DNA of 64,000 nt, taken from positions 62,001-126,000 of the forward strand of contig JAZGUH010000227.1 of assembly GCA_037893225.1 (NCBI GenBank), written 5' to 3'. Below the pieces are notes generated by a model. That model had not been told where the DNA came from and searched no databases. It worked only from the letters and a program-made list of their open reading frames with translations. Of the stretch, positions 21,712-34,200 are shown in pieces; the stretch's first letter is position 1, and every line of letters starts with the position of its first letter. The position numbers and the translations under genes were made by a program. Source of the DNA: Hippasteria phrygiana. Lineage: Eukaryota; Echinodermata; Asteroidea; Valvatida; Goniasteridae.

Positions 21712-22270
21712 ACCTGGTATGTTGGTAGGCTAGCACATGTTAGAGATGAAAATTGAGGTGACGTCATGAGGTCATGATGTCATCATACAATTTTATAGTA
21801 ATTTTTAAGTTTTTGGACCTTAAAGTTTCTTAAAACCATATCTCATTAACAGAATATGCTAATTCAAAATTCTTTTTGTAATAGCTTTGTTAGCTCCTAT
21901 ATTCTTTCATATCAATGTGAAAAATGTGTGACGTCATGATGACGTCATCAAAAATGTGTTTTTTTGAAACACGTGTAAGGGTAGATCCAATCGTCACAAA
22001 AATTGGTGGGTAGGTAGATAGTGCCACTACCATGTAAAATCCGAAGTGACGTCTTGATGACGTCATCGGTTGATTTTCTATGAATTTTTAGTTCTTTCCC
22101 AAATCCCATAGTCTTTGTACACGAATTTTGTACGCGGCACTTTGGTCACTAAACAACCTCAGATCTTAACGAACCTTAATACAACCCAAGACCCTTAACT
22201 GAAATTGCTTCTCTTAGACGTCATGATGACGTCACGTGACGTCATCTTAAAGGTGCATTTTTAAAGCTCC
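21690..22270 (+). repeat. TGACGTCA-rich repeat unit A
   Basis: The unit contains GACGTCATGATGACGTCATC-type clusters near 21758, 21929, 22045 and 22217, and the phrases AATTGGTGGGTAGGTAGATAG and CTTAAAGGTGCATTTTT. It aligns with units at 37190-37690 and 37690-37891 plus 39797-39990. Consecutive units start about 530 bp apart, so the locus was a small tandem array before the large inverted-repeat element split it. Confidence 0.8.
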
Positions 22271-22272
22271 TA

Positions 22273-25200
22273 CAGTACCGCTCAGAAATACGTTCCCTTT
22301 ACGCGATCGTTTTAACGCGAAAAATCGTTCGCGAATTGTGCGTCATTTTCAAAACATGCCCTGTCTAGGGAGCCTTTTTCATTCGCGAAAATCAACTGCG
22401 AATTCGCGAAAGTTCGGCCACTGTTGCACGCGAAAATCAGTCGATTTTCGCGTGCGCAAATTTGCGAAGATTCATTCGCGAACGACGCGTAAATTATATA
22501 CATCGTTACAAACATGGACATGCACATAAGACACGATGTACCACACAGCACGTATTGCATACATGTCAACATTTTACCGAAAATTGATCCATTCAAAGCA
22601 GAAGAGTTTCCCCAACCCCGTCGTCGTTGTCCACAAAATTTATAGGAGTGAGAATTGTCTTGCCACCCGACTCAATGACGGTAATTCTACACTACGTGGG
22701 CAACGCAATACAATTACAACGATAGCAGAACCAGACAGAATTTCGTTATGCAACAAAACTTCCAATATTTCTTTACTTGGTTGAGATTGGTCGTAGATGA
22801 CGTGCAGACTAGTACGCGGCGGCCGCGATTGCCATCGGCAGCAGCATGATATGGCCGGCCGGGTAGCGAATTAATTTCCCCAAACGACATCCGAATATTG
22901 ATACATTGTTGAGCGTCCTCTACGCATGTTATATGGCTATCTATAATGCAATGAATTCTCTGTTTGCCGAGTCCAGTTACAATTATTTTTTCTTTCCAAT
23001 TTCCAACTTTGGGGGATTTTATTTAAAGGGAAATAAAGTCAGAAATTTCATTACGTTCGAAATTCTTTTGTTTTTCTTATTCGTGGCTCCGGAGGATATT
23101 TTTTAATGGGAATTATAAGTCCGAAATCTCATAGCGTTAACCCTATTCGGATGTTGTTTGGGGAGGGGGGGGGGGGGGGGGGGGAATTGCGGCCGGGTCA
23201 TTGCACCGTGAATCTACCGTGGAGTACGACACCAAATACCGGCGAGGCCGGGTTAAGGATGGAAACCACGTGTTTTAACGTCTTGAGGGCGGTTTGGGAA
23301 AATCTATATCTTATTTATTCGTTTGTTTCTTTAAAACTGATTATTTTTTCAAAACCCGATTTTTTGAAGACGGCAGATCCGTCATAAAGTTATAAAAAAA
23401 AAATGGCCTTACGAAAAGCTTGGAAACCACGTGAAACGATGTAGTCACACGTGATTTGATTCACTGGTAACAAAACTCATTAATTACGATATCTCTGGGG
23501 GAAGTTAAGGGGCAGATGGGTACCAGTTACAAAAACAATTTCCATTCGATTCCAATCTGCTGGCCGTATGCTGCACATGTGTTCTGAAAACTAATTTTAA
23601 CCACGTTGGTATAATCGGAAACGGATTTTTTGTTCAGCTTAAAACTGAATTGACGATTTTTGAAAACGGAATTTGCACTTTTTTGAAACGAAAAATCATT
23701 GCCCCTAAAGATTTTAAGGACAAATTTGGGCTTGGGCGAGACAAACTTTTTCGAGTTGACTCCGACTCCGAGCAGGAATCGCAATTCCATTCAGAATTGA
23801 TTTGACTCCCTATGGGTATATTCAGAACTTCAGACGGAGGGCAGCTTTTGAGGTAGCTCTTTTCCAATTAATTAACCCAACGGGGGTTCTGGAGAGCTAG
23901 TGATAAAATCTAAAATGTGCTCCTGTTCATACAATGTTTACCTCCGGAGCTAGAGTTGCAGTGGAGCTAAAAGGTCTCCAAATAGTTGCGAAAATTAGTC
24001 GATATTTGCGTGCACAAATTTGCGAAGATTCATTCGCGAACGACGCGTAAATTATATACATCGTTACAAACATGGACATGCACATAAGAAAACGTACTAC
24101 ACAGCACGTATTGCATATACATGTAAACATTTTACCGAAAATTAAGCCATTCAAAGCAGAAGAGGTTCCCCAACCCCGTCGTCGTTGTCCACAGAATTTG
24201 TAGGAGTGAGAATTGTCTTGCCACCCGACTCAATGATGGTAATTCTAAACTACGTGGGCAACGCAATACAACGATAGCAGAACCAGACAGAATTTCGTTA
24301 TGCAACAAAACTTCCGATATTTCTTTACTTGGTTGAGATTTGTCGTAAATGACGTGCAGTATACCACGCGGCCGCGATTGCCATCGGCAGCAGCATGAAC
24401 ATCTTTATCCCTTAAATATTCGTTAAAGAGCCACTTTTCCCTTGATTTACCGTGAACCAAAATTGTCACGGTTTTTTTCAACATGTTCAGGGAGATTAGG
24501 AGTCCGTGAAAACACCCTTAGAAAAGTCCTTTGTTTAGCCGTTCGTGAAAATCCGGTGACTTCAGCCACTAGCCATGCCAGTGCCAGATTGTGTACCGTT
24601 AGGTTTTTCACGGTGTTGTGGAATCCGTGAAAACTCCTGTATTATAATCGTGTGGTTGAGATTGGCAAGTCTGCTGCCTGGCCAGACAGAGTGTTTAGAA
24701 TGTTTACAATGGAGAGTTTATTGACTCCAGGTTTGAGCTTGCCCAACCGGCCGACCGAGCGCTATTATTGCCAGGAAAATACGTCTTATGAATAAACATG
24801 AACACGGAAGGCTTAATACTGCATTCAGAACTTGCAAACCTTGCATGCTTGTCGGGATGGCGAGTGGCACAATCTGGAGGGTTTTTCGAGAAAAAAAAAT
24901 TAACAACGAAACGCCAACGTAAAGCTTTGAGGCATACTTTTTTGCGTTGTCATTGTGTTGTCATAGGCCTATATATTGTAACAGTATTTATTAATAACAA
25001 TTTAATTGCTTATTACGTATGAGTGAATACTGTAAAAGAAAAAAAAGCTGTAGAAGGTCCTCCGTTCCTGCCTGGTTTTGACAATATTATTAATATTATT
25101 AATAACACAGTATTTTGGAAACACTACACAGCGGGATGCTTGGTACTGCGGGGGACGTATTAAGCCATGAACCCCAAACATGGCGGGCAGCGCCGGCACT

Positions 25201-28200
25201 CTGCCCTTAACTTTGCAGTGAAATCACCACATAACATGAGACAGGCGATCTATTTATAGTCTACAAAAAATGGTGTATTTCCTATCTATGGTAGCAGCTT
25301 AAAAATGATAATTTTCACCAAAATTCGACCAAATTATTCCGATTGTATTGCAAAGAAGTTGTTTTCGAAACTTAAACTACTGTTGTTCCCCTTTTGGTTA
25401 CCCCCGGTGTAATTGTCATAATTTGACCCTGAAAACTTCTCAAAATGTGTTTTTTTGTACACTAAGCTATATTTAAATCTATGCAAATTAGTGGGCGTAT
25501 CCATTTCAACCATTCATTGAGAAATGCTTCTCTGCACTTGCGGCTGCTCGCACGTGGTTCGTGCATCCTGCCTGATAATATAATCATAGAGCACTCTGCT
25601 CCTTGCTCTATGATATAATTAGCTCTAAATAAATCAGCTGATTCTCATCTCGCGGATTGACTGTTGGTATCTACACAATTCGCTGGTACCCGGCGCTAGT
25701 CTAATGGGCGGGCTGAAAATTTAACTCCGTCCACAATTTACATAATTTGTCTCCATCCAACGCCTGGTGACATGATCACCAACGGCAGCGGTACATTATT
25801 TTTGAAAACGGATTTTAAGGAGAAATTTGGGCTTGGGCGAGACAAACTTTTTCGAGTTGACTCCGACTCCGAGCAGGAATCGCAATTCCATTCAGAATTG
25901 ATTTGACTCCCTATGAGTATGTATGTTCAGAACTTTGAGGTAGCTCTTTTCCAATTAATGAACTCAACGGGGGTTCTGTAGAGCTAGTGATAAAATCTAA
26001 AATGTGCTCCTGTTCATACAATGTTTTACCTCCGGAGCTAGAGTTGCAGTGGAGCTAAAAGGTCTCCAAATAGTTGCGAAAATTAGTCGATATATTCGCA
26101 TACACAAATTTGCGAAGATTCATTCGCGAACGACGCGTATATACATGTACATCGTTACAAACACTTGTACAATGTACATTGGACACATCCTTTTTAATAC
26201 CTCCATGGTACCACACATCACGTATTGTCATATACATGTACATAATACATGTTCATGTCAACATTTTACCGAAAAGCCATTCAAAGCAGAAGTTTGGCTC
26301 ATAATAAGAGTTTCCCCACCCGGACCCCTATCGTTGTCCAAAAAAAAAAAAAATACGAGAATGGTCTTGGAACCCGACTCGATGACGGTATTCCACACTA
26401 CGTGGGCCATGCAACCATACTGAATTTCATTGTGCTACAAAAACTTCCAATATTTCGGAATCAGTGCAGCGCGCGTGCGGTTTGTTACAATGTAACAAAT
26501 GCGTCCCATTTTCAAGCTTGCAAGTCGCACGTGCATGCACCATGTACAATGTACATGGCGCACACGTACGTGTAGGCCTAGCTAGGCCTAGATTTTATGC
26601 CAAGAGAGATAAGGATGACATGATGCACGATATGGGGCAGAGGGAACCCCCATCTTTTATGTTGGTCATTGTGTTCCTGGAATCTCAGGAATTTTTTCAG
26701 AGGTCCAGGGGGATGTGTTAGGTAACAATTAGTCTGGAGAGTGTATAGGGTATAGGGACAAAAGGGGGTACCCCTCTGCCCCATATCGTGCTGGGTATAA
26801 AGGATTAAGTTTACAAAAAAAAGGCCAATGGTGTACAAAATCGAGATAGGAATAAAATGTTTTGTTTTCGATTGCGCTAAGATGCAGTATTGCTGGCACT
26901 ATATTGTGTTGATAATATGAATAGGAATAGGCCTACTGTACATTTTGATGCCTAGTTTTTTTTATAGGCGGGATGTCCGGATGTGTGAGTGAATTTACTC
27001 ATAATAAATTTAAATCTTACACACGTTCATTTTTATTGAACTCTCGTTTCCCATTAATAGCCGCTCGTGGTTTTGAGAAAAGTTTAGCGTTATGCCATTT
27101 TCAAAAAGTAACCAAACCCGATTTTAAAACTACCAGTCTTCTAAAGTTCGGGATTTTGTCTAGAGAAAAATATAGAAAAAAACGTGCTGCCTCTAAAGGA
27201 ATGGGACGGGCGTTAAAAAATTTCATTTTTACTTGTTTGTTTGTTTGTTTATAGTTTAACAGAAATATCAATTTTTTTTCATTGCATCATTTCAAACCCT
27301 AACCCTACCTCGTTCTGAAGACCTGCTTTGAAGTTGTCTTTTTTTCATGTAGTCATTTTACATTTTTGAGTTTGATTTCTTGTTTTAAATGTAGGCGAAG
27401 TAAAAAAACATGTTTAGCGTCCCTGCTAAGGCTTAGTCCCCGTCCGCTTTCTTTTTGGGGGCCGCCTGGATTTTTGTATTAACTGATATCACTGTAAACA
27501 TGTTTATTTCTCTTGTCCATCGTGTCTCTTTAATTTTTGTGAAGTTGAACAGTTAAACAAAATTATGGTTTTCGGAAATTTAAAAAAGAACTTCGGCAAT
27601 CTTGAAAATAAAAAATAAAAAGCTCCTCCTATGTAAAAAAAAAACGGACGCTAAACGTTTTTTTACTTGGTTTCAAATCTCATGAGTTCAATCATTCACG
27701 TTCATCTACCATCATCATTTAATAATTAAAGAAACGCACCAGCCAAACGGCTGTTGTTGATTTTTTAAAACTAAAACCACATTTTCATCGTTTTAAGCGT
27801 TTATTGGCATAGATATGTCTCACCCGACCTCCTGATGAACATTTGGCATCTTAGAGATGGGTAAGTATCTCATATGAAAGGTGTCAAAGGACCAAGTGAG
27901 ACATGCCCCTAACAAATTAATAAGTAGGTCCGAAACTACTGCTGCAGCGGTTCCAACACTTTCCTGACACTATTTTCCATACGCGGGTAATGAATATCAT
28001 TTTCATTCTCTGTAAAAAATAATGGTTAAAATAAAAATAAACACACAAAAAATGGATAAGGACAAAAGCTGCTGCGGGAGTAGTCGGGGTCTTTGCAACT
28101 AACACAAAAAAAGTAGCAAAAGATCACTTCACAGGTTCACTTCTGTTCTTCACCGTGTGGTTGACCAGAACCCAGGTATTAAACAAAGCAATGCATGCAG

Positions 28201-28246
28201 TTTGGTGTTTAGAGAGGTAAGATTTAATTAAGAAAAGGGTGTGGAT
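22273..28246 (+). repeat. Left arm of the foldback element
   Basis: Contains three related modules in direct orientation around the TTCGCGAACGACGCGT word: about 22470-22800, 23690-24390 and 25810-26445. The last two share about 700 bp, starting in GGGCTTGGGCGAGACAAAC and ending in the CACTACGTGGGC region. It also holds a copy of dispersed repeat X (25205-25800), a short palindromic insert (25577-25621), a MITE-like pair of GCACGATATGGGGCAGAGG words (26623-26793) and a G19 tract (23166-23184). Open frames are short and not conserved with any family I know. Confidence 0.85.
26624..26793. mobile_element. ~170-bp MITE with CACGATATGGGGCAGAGGG ends
   Basis: The left end CACGATATGGGGCAGAGGG (from 26626) is mirrored at the right by CCCTCTGCCCCATATCGTG (to 26791). 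A second copy is in the opposite arm (32717-32882). A third, at 44655-49845, has been split by the Ty3 element. All three share GTTGGTCATTGTGTTCC and GTGTATAGGGTATAGGGAC inside. Confidence 0.7.
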
Positions 28247-31229
28247 ATGAGATGAGTTTTACCCGGCTATTCGAAAATTGGGTTTTACCCTATACGTAAA
28301 AATTCTGAGCTAACCCCCTGTAAGCACAGAATCCTTAGTTACAGGATGTAGGCATGCTCAGAAGCCAAAATTCCCCGTTAACGCATGAAATACGCTTGCC
28401 GTAAGCACATACATTCCTGCTACAGTTTGCGAGGAATTTTCGCCAACGGTAAGCAGAGCCATGACATTGGGCCCAGTTAATGACGTCTAATGACAGAGTA
28501 ATCTCATTGGACAGTCTTTAGAAAAACGCTCGCGAAAATGAAAAAAAAAGTATTCATTAGGCGATAATTTAAGTAATATAAGTTCATCGCGCAAACGAAC
28601 ATTCGTGGACGTTCATGTAGCCGCACATGCACTACACGTCACAGAGCTATACTAGAGCGCTGACTCGATGTACAAAGTGATGCCTACACTGTTTAAAAGC
28701 TAAACGACTTTTTTTACAGTGTACTGCGCATCCAAGTTATTTGCATATCTGCGTTTATATTCTATACAGTTGCGTTATCGAAGCCGATACGCCCAAATGG
28801 GAGTTTCATTTTGCTCTGCGCAAACAACGCAAACGCGCGCGCGTATCCGCTGCAGATGATTTTTGCCGTGACGTTTTATAGCCGTCATGACGCGCTTAAG
28901 TTGTTTGTTGTGTTGCATTTACTTTTCAAAAATTCACTCCATCTAATTTCATTATGTTCTACAAACACGCACACGAATTCAAAATGTCTGCGCACAGGAA
29001 GGATTTCCGCGCCTAAAGCCAGTACAGCGCAGTAAGGGTTGGGCGTACGCGCATTGTCCACGTGCCTCGATCGCGTAGGACATTTACACACTCCTTTCCA
29101 TCTTTTCACACCATTTTTATGGTAATATACAAGTAATGCCATGTGTGAACAGTAGTGCTGGGCGATACGACGATAAAATCGCGATATTCGCCGCCCAAAA
29201 ATCGAAATCGGCTACATGGTTTTAAAAATATCGCTGATATCGTTTTTAAAATCGGCGATTTTTTTCGGAACCCCTATTTTCCCTTAAAAAATCGGTGATA
29301 CTTTCTCTTTACCAGCAAATTCGCTAAAATCAATTTCGAACTTGTTATTTATAGTGTAAATAATGCGGCTATCAATTGCTTCCCCACCCCTCTCCTGGGC
29401 TGCCCCAGGTCTTATGTGGGGGTTTGGTCACGTTTTTCAAGCCCCAGGGTGGGGAGATTTTGTTCACTCATTTTGCCATTGTTTCCACATCAGAAGTTCA
29501 AAACCATGAGGTGGGGGTGCCCAATCCATGTATGTCAAAGATTGTCACAAATTTGTCCCCAGAGGTAGGGTTTTGGTCACTTCAAAAGTGACAATCCCCA
29601 CATCTTGGGTGGGCCAGCCCGGGGGGGGGGGGGGGGGTAGCAATTGATAGGTGCATAAGATAATTGACCACTTGGTGGCTCGGTGATTACTACGGGGAAC
29701 GTTTTAAGAAAATCACCAAATGACATTGAACAAGCGATCCGATAGTCTACAAAAATGGTGTAGTTTCTATTCATGGTAGGCAGCTAGAAAATGATCATTT
29801 TCACCGCAATGCCGATTGTATTGCAAAGAAGTTGTTTTGAAAACTTAACCACTGGTGTTATCCTTTGTTACCCCCAGTGTAGTTTTCATAAAGTTAACCC
29901 TGAAAACTTCTCAAAATGTGGTTTTGTGTAGACTGAGCCATATTTAAATCTATGCAAATTAGTGGGCGTATCCATTTCAACCATTCATTGAGAAATGCTT
30001 CAAAGCTTCTCCGTCTGCACTTGGGGCTGCTCGCACGTGGTTCATTCGTGCCTAGCCTCCTGCTACTGATCAGCTCTAAATAAATCAGCTGGTTTACGCG
30101 GATTGACTGTTGGTATCTACACAATTCGCTGGTACCCGTCGATAGTCTAGCGGGTATGGGCGGGCTGAACGGAACCTTGCCGTAAAAATCACCAGAAAAA
30201 TTAGAGCAAGCAGAACAAATAACAGAAAGGGGACACATAGCTGATTAAATAAATCCATCGATTGCAAGGAAAATAATGTTTACCCTCCCGTGGCTGAATT
30301 AAACGGAGGGATGGATTATTGTATCATTTGCTTGGAATATTAATGCTCACCTGTACCTGTTCCGACAAGCTACATGTATGTTAAAAAAAATCAGTACTCA
30401 TTACAATGTCAGTATTCATTCGCCCTAAAAGAAAAGTACGTCTGAAATAAAATATCCTGCACCCCCAGCCCTGAAACCTTATAAAGTGATTGACAGCTCA
30501 ACTTTTGCGAGGTATACAATTATTTATACACTGTAATACCATGTATTAAACAAAATGTATGGGTTCAGCTCCAGAGTTTCTTTGTGTAGGGCGCCCTGGA
30601 CTAGACTGCAACGCCTGCGAAAATATAACATAAACAATATTCCATGCCAACCACACGTTTAGAGTACATTTATCCAGCGGGCACTGGGTGATGGAGAGAT
30701 CGAAATATTGCACAAATCCAGCCATGTGGTGCTCAACTACCAGCATTTCAAAGTCATCCTGAATGTTTCATTAAAAATATTAAAAATCGTGTGTCTTAAA
30801 AGGGGAACAAGGGAAATTCTCTGGTCATATCGAACATTAATAACGTACAGTGGCCTACTTTTATTTTTTCATCTGACGAAATCTTGTCGTTAAAAACTCT
30901 AGCAGTTTTAGCGAACATTTTTGTTTCGGTTCGGGATCATTCTTTTAAAATGCCAATTCAATTAAAGATTTTTAATTGGATTCAACAACTCCAGAAAAAA
31001 ATATAAATAGGGGAGAAAACAATTTTTTTCGGTTTAAAGTCTAAGTTTATAATAATGGACAAGCTGTCAGTAAATCTGCGATAAGATGCAAAATCTATTA
31101 AAACGTTCTAAATATCTAAAGTATACCATCAGCGTACTCCGCACTTCATTGTAAAATTTAGTTTTATTCACATGCAAATTAACCAGCCCAGCTCTGACCA
31201 TTTGAAGCGCGATATGTGGGCAAGGAACA
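28247..31229. repeat. Spacer of the foldback element, holding composite repeat X/Y
   Basis: About 28285-28470 contains words of a deuterostome-type repeat (GGTAAGCAGAGCCATGACAT). From about 29150 to 31080 lies a composite repeat. X (29150-30240) begins with the hAT-tip-like word AGTGCTGGGCGATACGACG and is rich in ATCG words. Y (30180-31080) ends near GGACAAGCTGTCAGTAAATC. An inverted copy of the whole composite occurs downstream, Y at 42520-44130 and X at 49950-50850, pushed apart by later insertions. A G17 tract lies at 29621-29637. No gene. Confidence 0.7.
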
Positions 31230-34200
31230 TCCACACCCTTTTTTAAATTAAATCTTACCTCTCTAAACAGCAAACTGCATGCCTTGTTTAATACCTGGGT
31301 TCTGGTCAACCACACGGTGAAGAACAGAAGTGAACCTGTGAAGTGATCTTTTGCTACTTTTTTTGTGTTAGTTGCAAAGACCCCGACTACTCCCGCAGCA
31401 GCTTTTGTCCTTATCCATTTTTTGTGTGTTTATTTTTATTTTAACCATTATTTTTTAATCCCTCACAGAGAATGAAAATGATATTCATTACCCGCGTATG
31501 GAAAATAGTGTCAGGAAAGTGTTGGAACCGCTGCAGCAGTAGTTTCGGACCTACTTATTAATTTGTTAGGGGCATGTCTCACTTGGTCCTTTGACACCTT
31601 TCATATGAGATACATACCCATCTCTAAGATGCCAAATGTTCATCAGGAGGTCGGGTGAGACATATCTATGCCAATAAACGCTTAAAACGATGAAAATGTG
31701 GTTTTAGTTTTAAAAAAAAACCATCAACAACAGCCGTTTGGCTGGTGCGTTTCTTTAATTATTAAATGATGATGGTAGATGAACGTGAATGATTGAACTC
31801 ATGAGATTTGAAGCCAAGTAAAAAAACGTTTAGCGTCCGTTTTTTTTTTACATAGGAGGAGCTTTTTATTTTTTATTTTCAAGATTGCCGTAGTTCTTTT
31901 TTAAATTTCCGAAAACCATAATTTTGTTTAACTGTTCAACTTCACAAAAATTTAAGAGACACGATGGACAAGAGAAATAAACATGTTTACAGTGATATCA
32001 GTTAATAAAACAAATCCAGCCGGCCCCCAAAAAGGAAGCGGACGGGGACTAAGCCTTAGCGGGGACGCTAAACATGTTTTTTTTTTTTTACTTCGCCTAC
32101 ATTTAAAACAAGAAATCAAACTCAAAAATGTAAAATGACTACATGAAAAAAAGACAACTTCCAGCAGGTCTTCAGAACAGGTAGGGTTTGGGTTTGAAAT
32201 GATGCAATGAAAAAAAAAAAACAAACAAACAAACAAGCAAAAAAGAAATCGTTTAACGCCCGTCCCTTTCCTTTAGAGGCAGCACGTTTTTAAAAATATT
32301 TTCTCTAGACAAAATCCCGAACTTTAGAAGACTGGTAGTTTTAAAATCGGGTTTGGTTACTTTTTGAAAATGGCATAACGCTAAACTTTTTTCGAAACCA
32401 CGAGCGGCTATTATAGGGAAACGAGAGTTCAATAAAAATAAACATGTTTCAGATTTTAATTTATTATGAGTAAATTCACTTGCACATCCGAACATCCCGC
32501 CTATAAAAAAACAGGCATCAAAATGTACAGTAGGCCTATTCCTATTCATATTATCAACAAAATAATAGTGCCAGCAATACTGCATCTTAGCGCAATCGAA
32601 AACAAAACATTTTATTCCTATCTCGATTTTGTACACCATTGATTATGCAAAACTCCACAATATTAAACCCTCTCCCACTGGCCTTTTAAAAAAAAACTTA
32701 ATCCTTTATACCCAGCACGATATGGGGCAGAGGGGTACCCCCATTTTGTCCCTATACCCTATACACTCTCCAGACTAATTGTTACCTAACACATCCCCCT
32801 GGACCTCTGAAAAAATTCCTGAGATTCCAGGAACACAATGACCAACATAAAAGATGGGGGTTCCCTCTGCCCCATATCGTGCATCATGTCATCCTTATCT
32901 CTCTTGGCATAAAATCTAGGCCTAGCTAGGCCTACACGTACGTGTGCGCCATGTACATTGTACATGGTGCATGCACGTGCGAATTGCAAGCTTGAAAATG
33001 GGACGCATTTGTTACATTGTAACAAACCGCACGCGCGCTGCACTGATTCCGAAATATTGGAAGTTTTGTAGCACAATGAAATTCAGTATGGTTGCATGGC
33101 CCACGTAGTGTGGAATACCGTCATCGAGTCGGGTTTCAAGACCATTCTCGTATTTTTTTTTTTTTTTGGACAACGATGGGGGTCCTGGTGGGGAAACTCT
33201 TATTATGAGCCAAACTTCTGCTTTGAATGGCTTTTCGGTAAAATGTTGACATGAACATGTATATATGTACATGTATATGACAATACGTGATGTGTGGTAC
33301 CATGGAGGTATTAAAAAGGATGTGTCCGATGTACATTGTACAAGTGTTTGTAACGATGTACATGTATATACGCGTCGTTCGCGAATGAATCTTCGCAAAT
33401 TTGTGTACGCGAATATATCGACTAATTTTCGCAACTATTTGGAGACCTTTTAGCTCCACTGCAACTCTAGCTCCGGAGGTAAAACATTGTATGAACAGGA
33501 GCACATTTTAGATTTTATCACTAGCTCTACAGAACCCCCGTTGAGTTCATTAATTGGAAAAGAGCTACCTCAAAGTTCTGAACATACATACTCATAGGGA
33601 GTCAAATCAATTCTGAATGGAATTGCGATTCCTGCTCGGAGTCGGAGTCAACTCGAAAAAGTTTGTCTCGCCCAAGCCCAAATTTCTCCTTAAAATCCGT
33701 TTTCAAAAATAATGTACCGCTGCCGTTGGTGATCATGTCACCAGACGTTGGATGGAGACAAATTATGTAAATTGTGGACGGAGTTAAATTTTCAGCCCGC
33801 CCATTAGACTAGCGCCGGGTACCAGCGAATTGTGTAGATACCAACAGTCAATCCGCGAGATGAGAATCAGCTGATTTATTTAGAGCTAATTATATCATAG
33901 AGCAAGGAACAGAGTGCTCTATGATTATATTATCAGGCAGGATGCACGAACCACGTGCGAGCAGCCCCAAGTGCAGAGAAGCATTTCTCAATGAATGGTT
34001 GAAATGGATACGCCCACTAATTTGCATAGATTTAAATATAGCTTAGTGTCAAATTTCAGGGTCAAATTATGACAATTACACCGGGGGTAACCAAAAGGGG
34101 AACAACAGTAGTTTAAGTTTTGAAAACAACTTCTTTGCAATACAATCGGAATAATTTGGTCCAATTTTGGTGAAAATTATCAATTTTAAGCTGCTACCAT

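Noticed and set aside
26973..27254. 93-codon ORF conserved in both foldback arms (counterpart 32253-32639)
   Set aside because: The arms are copies of each other, so shared openness is not independent evidence; the N- and C-termini differ by frameshift and no domain is recognisable.
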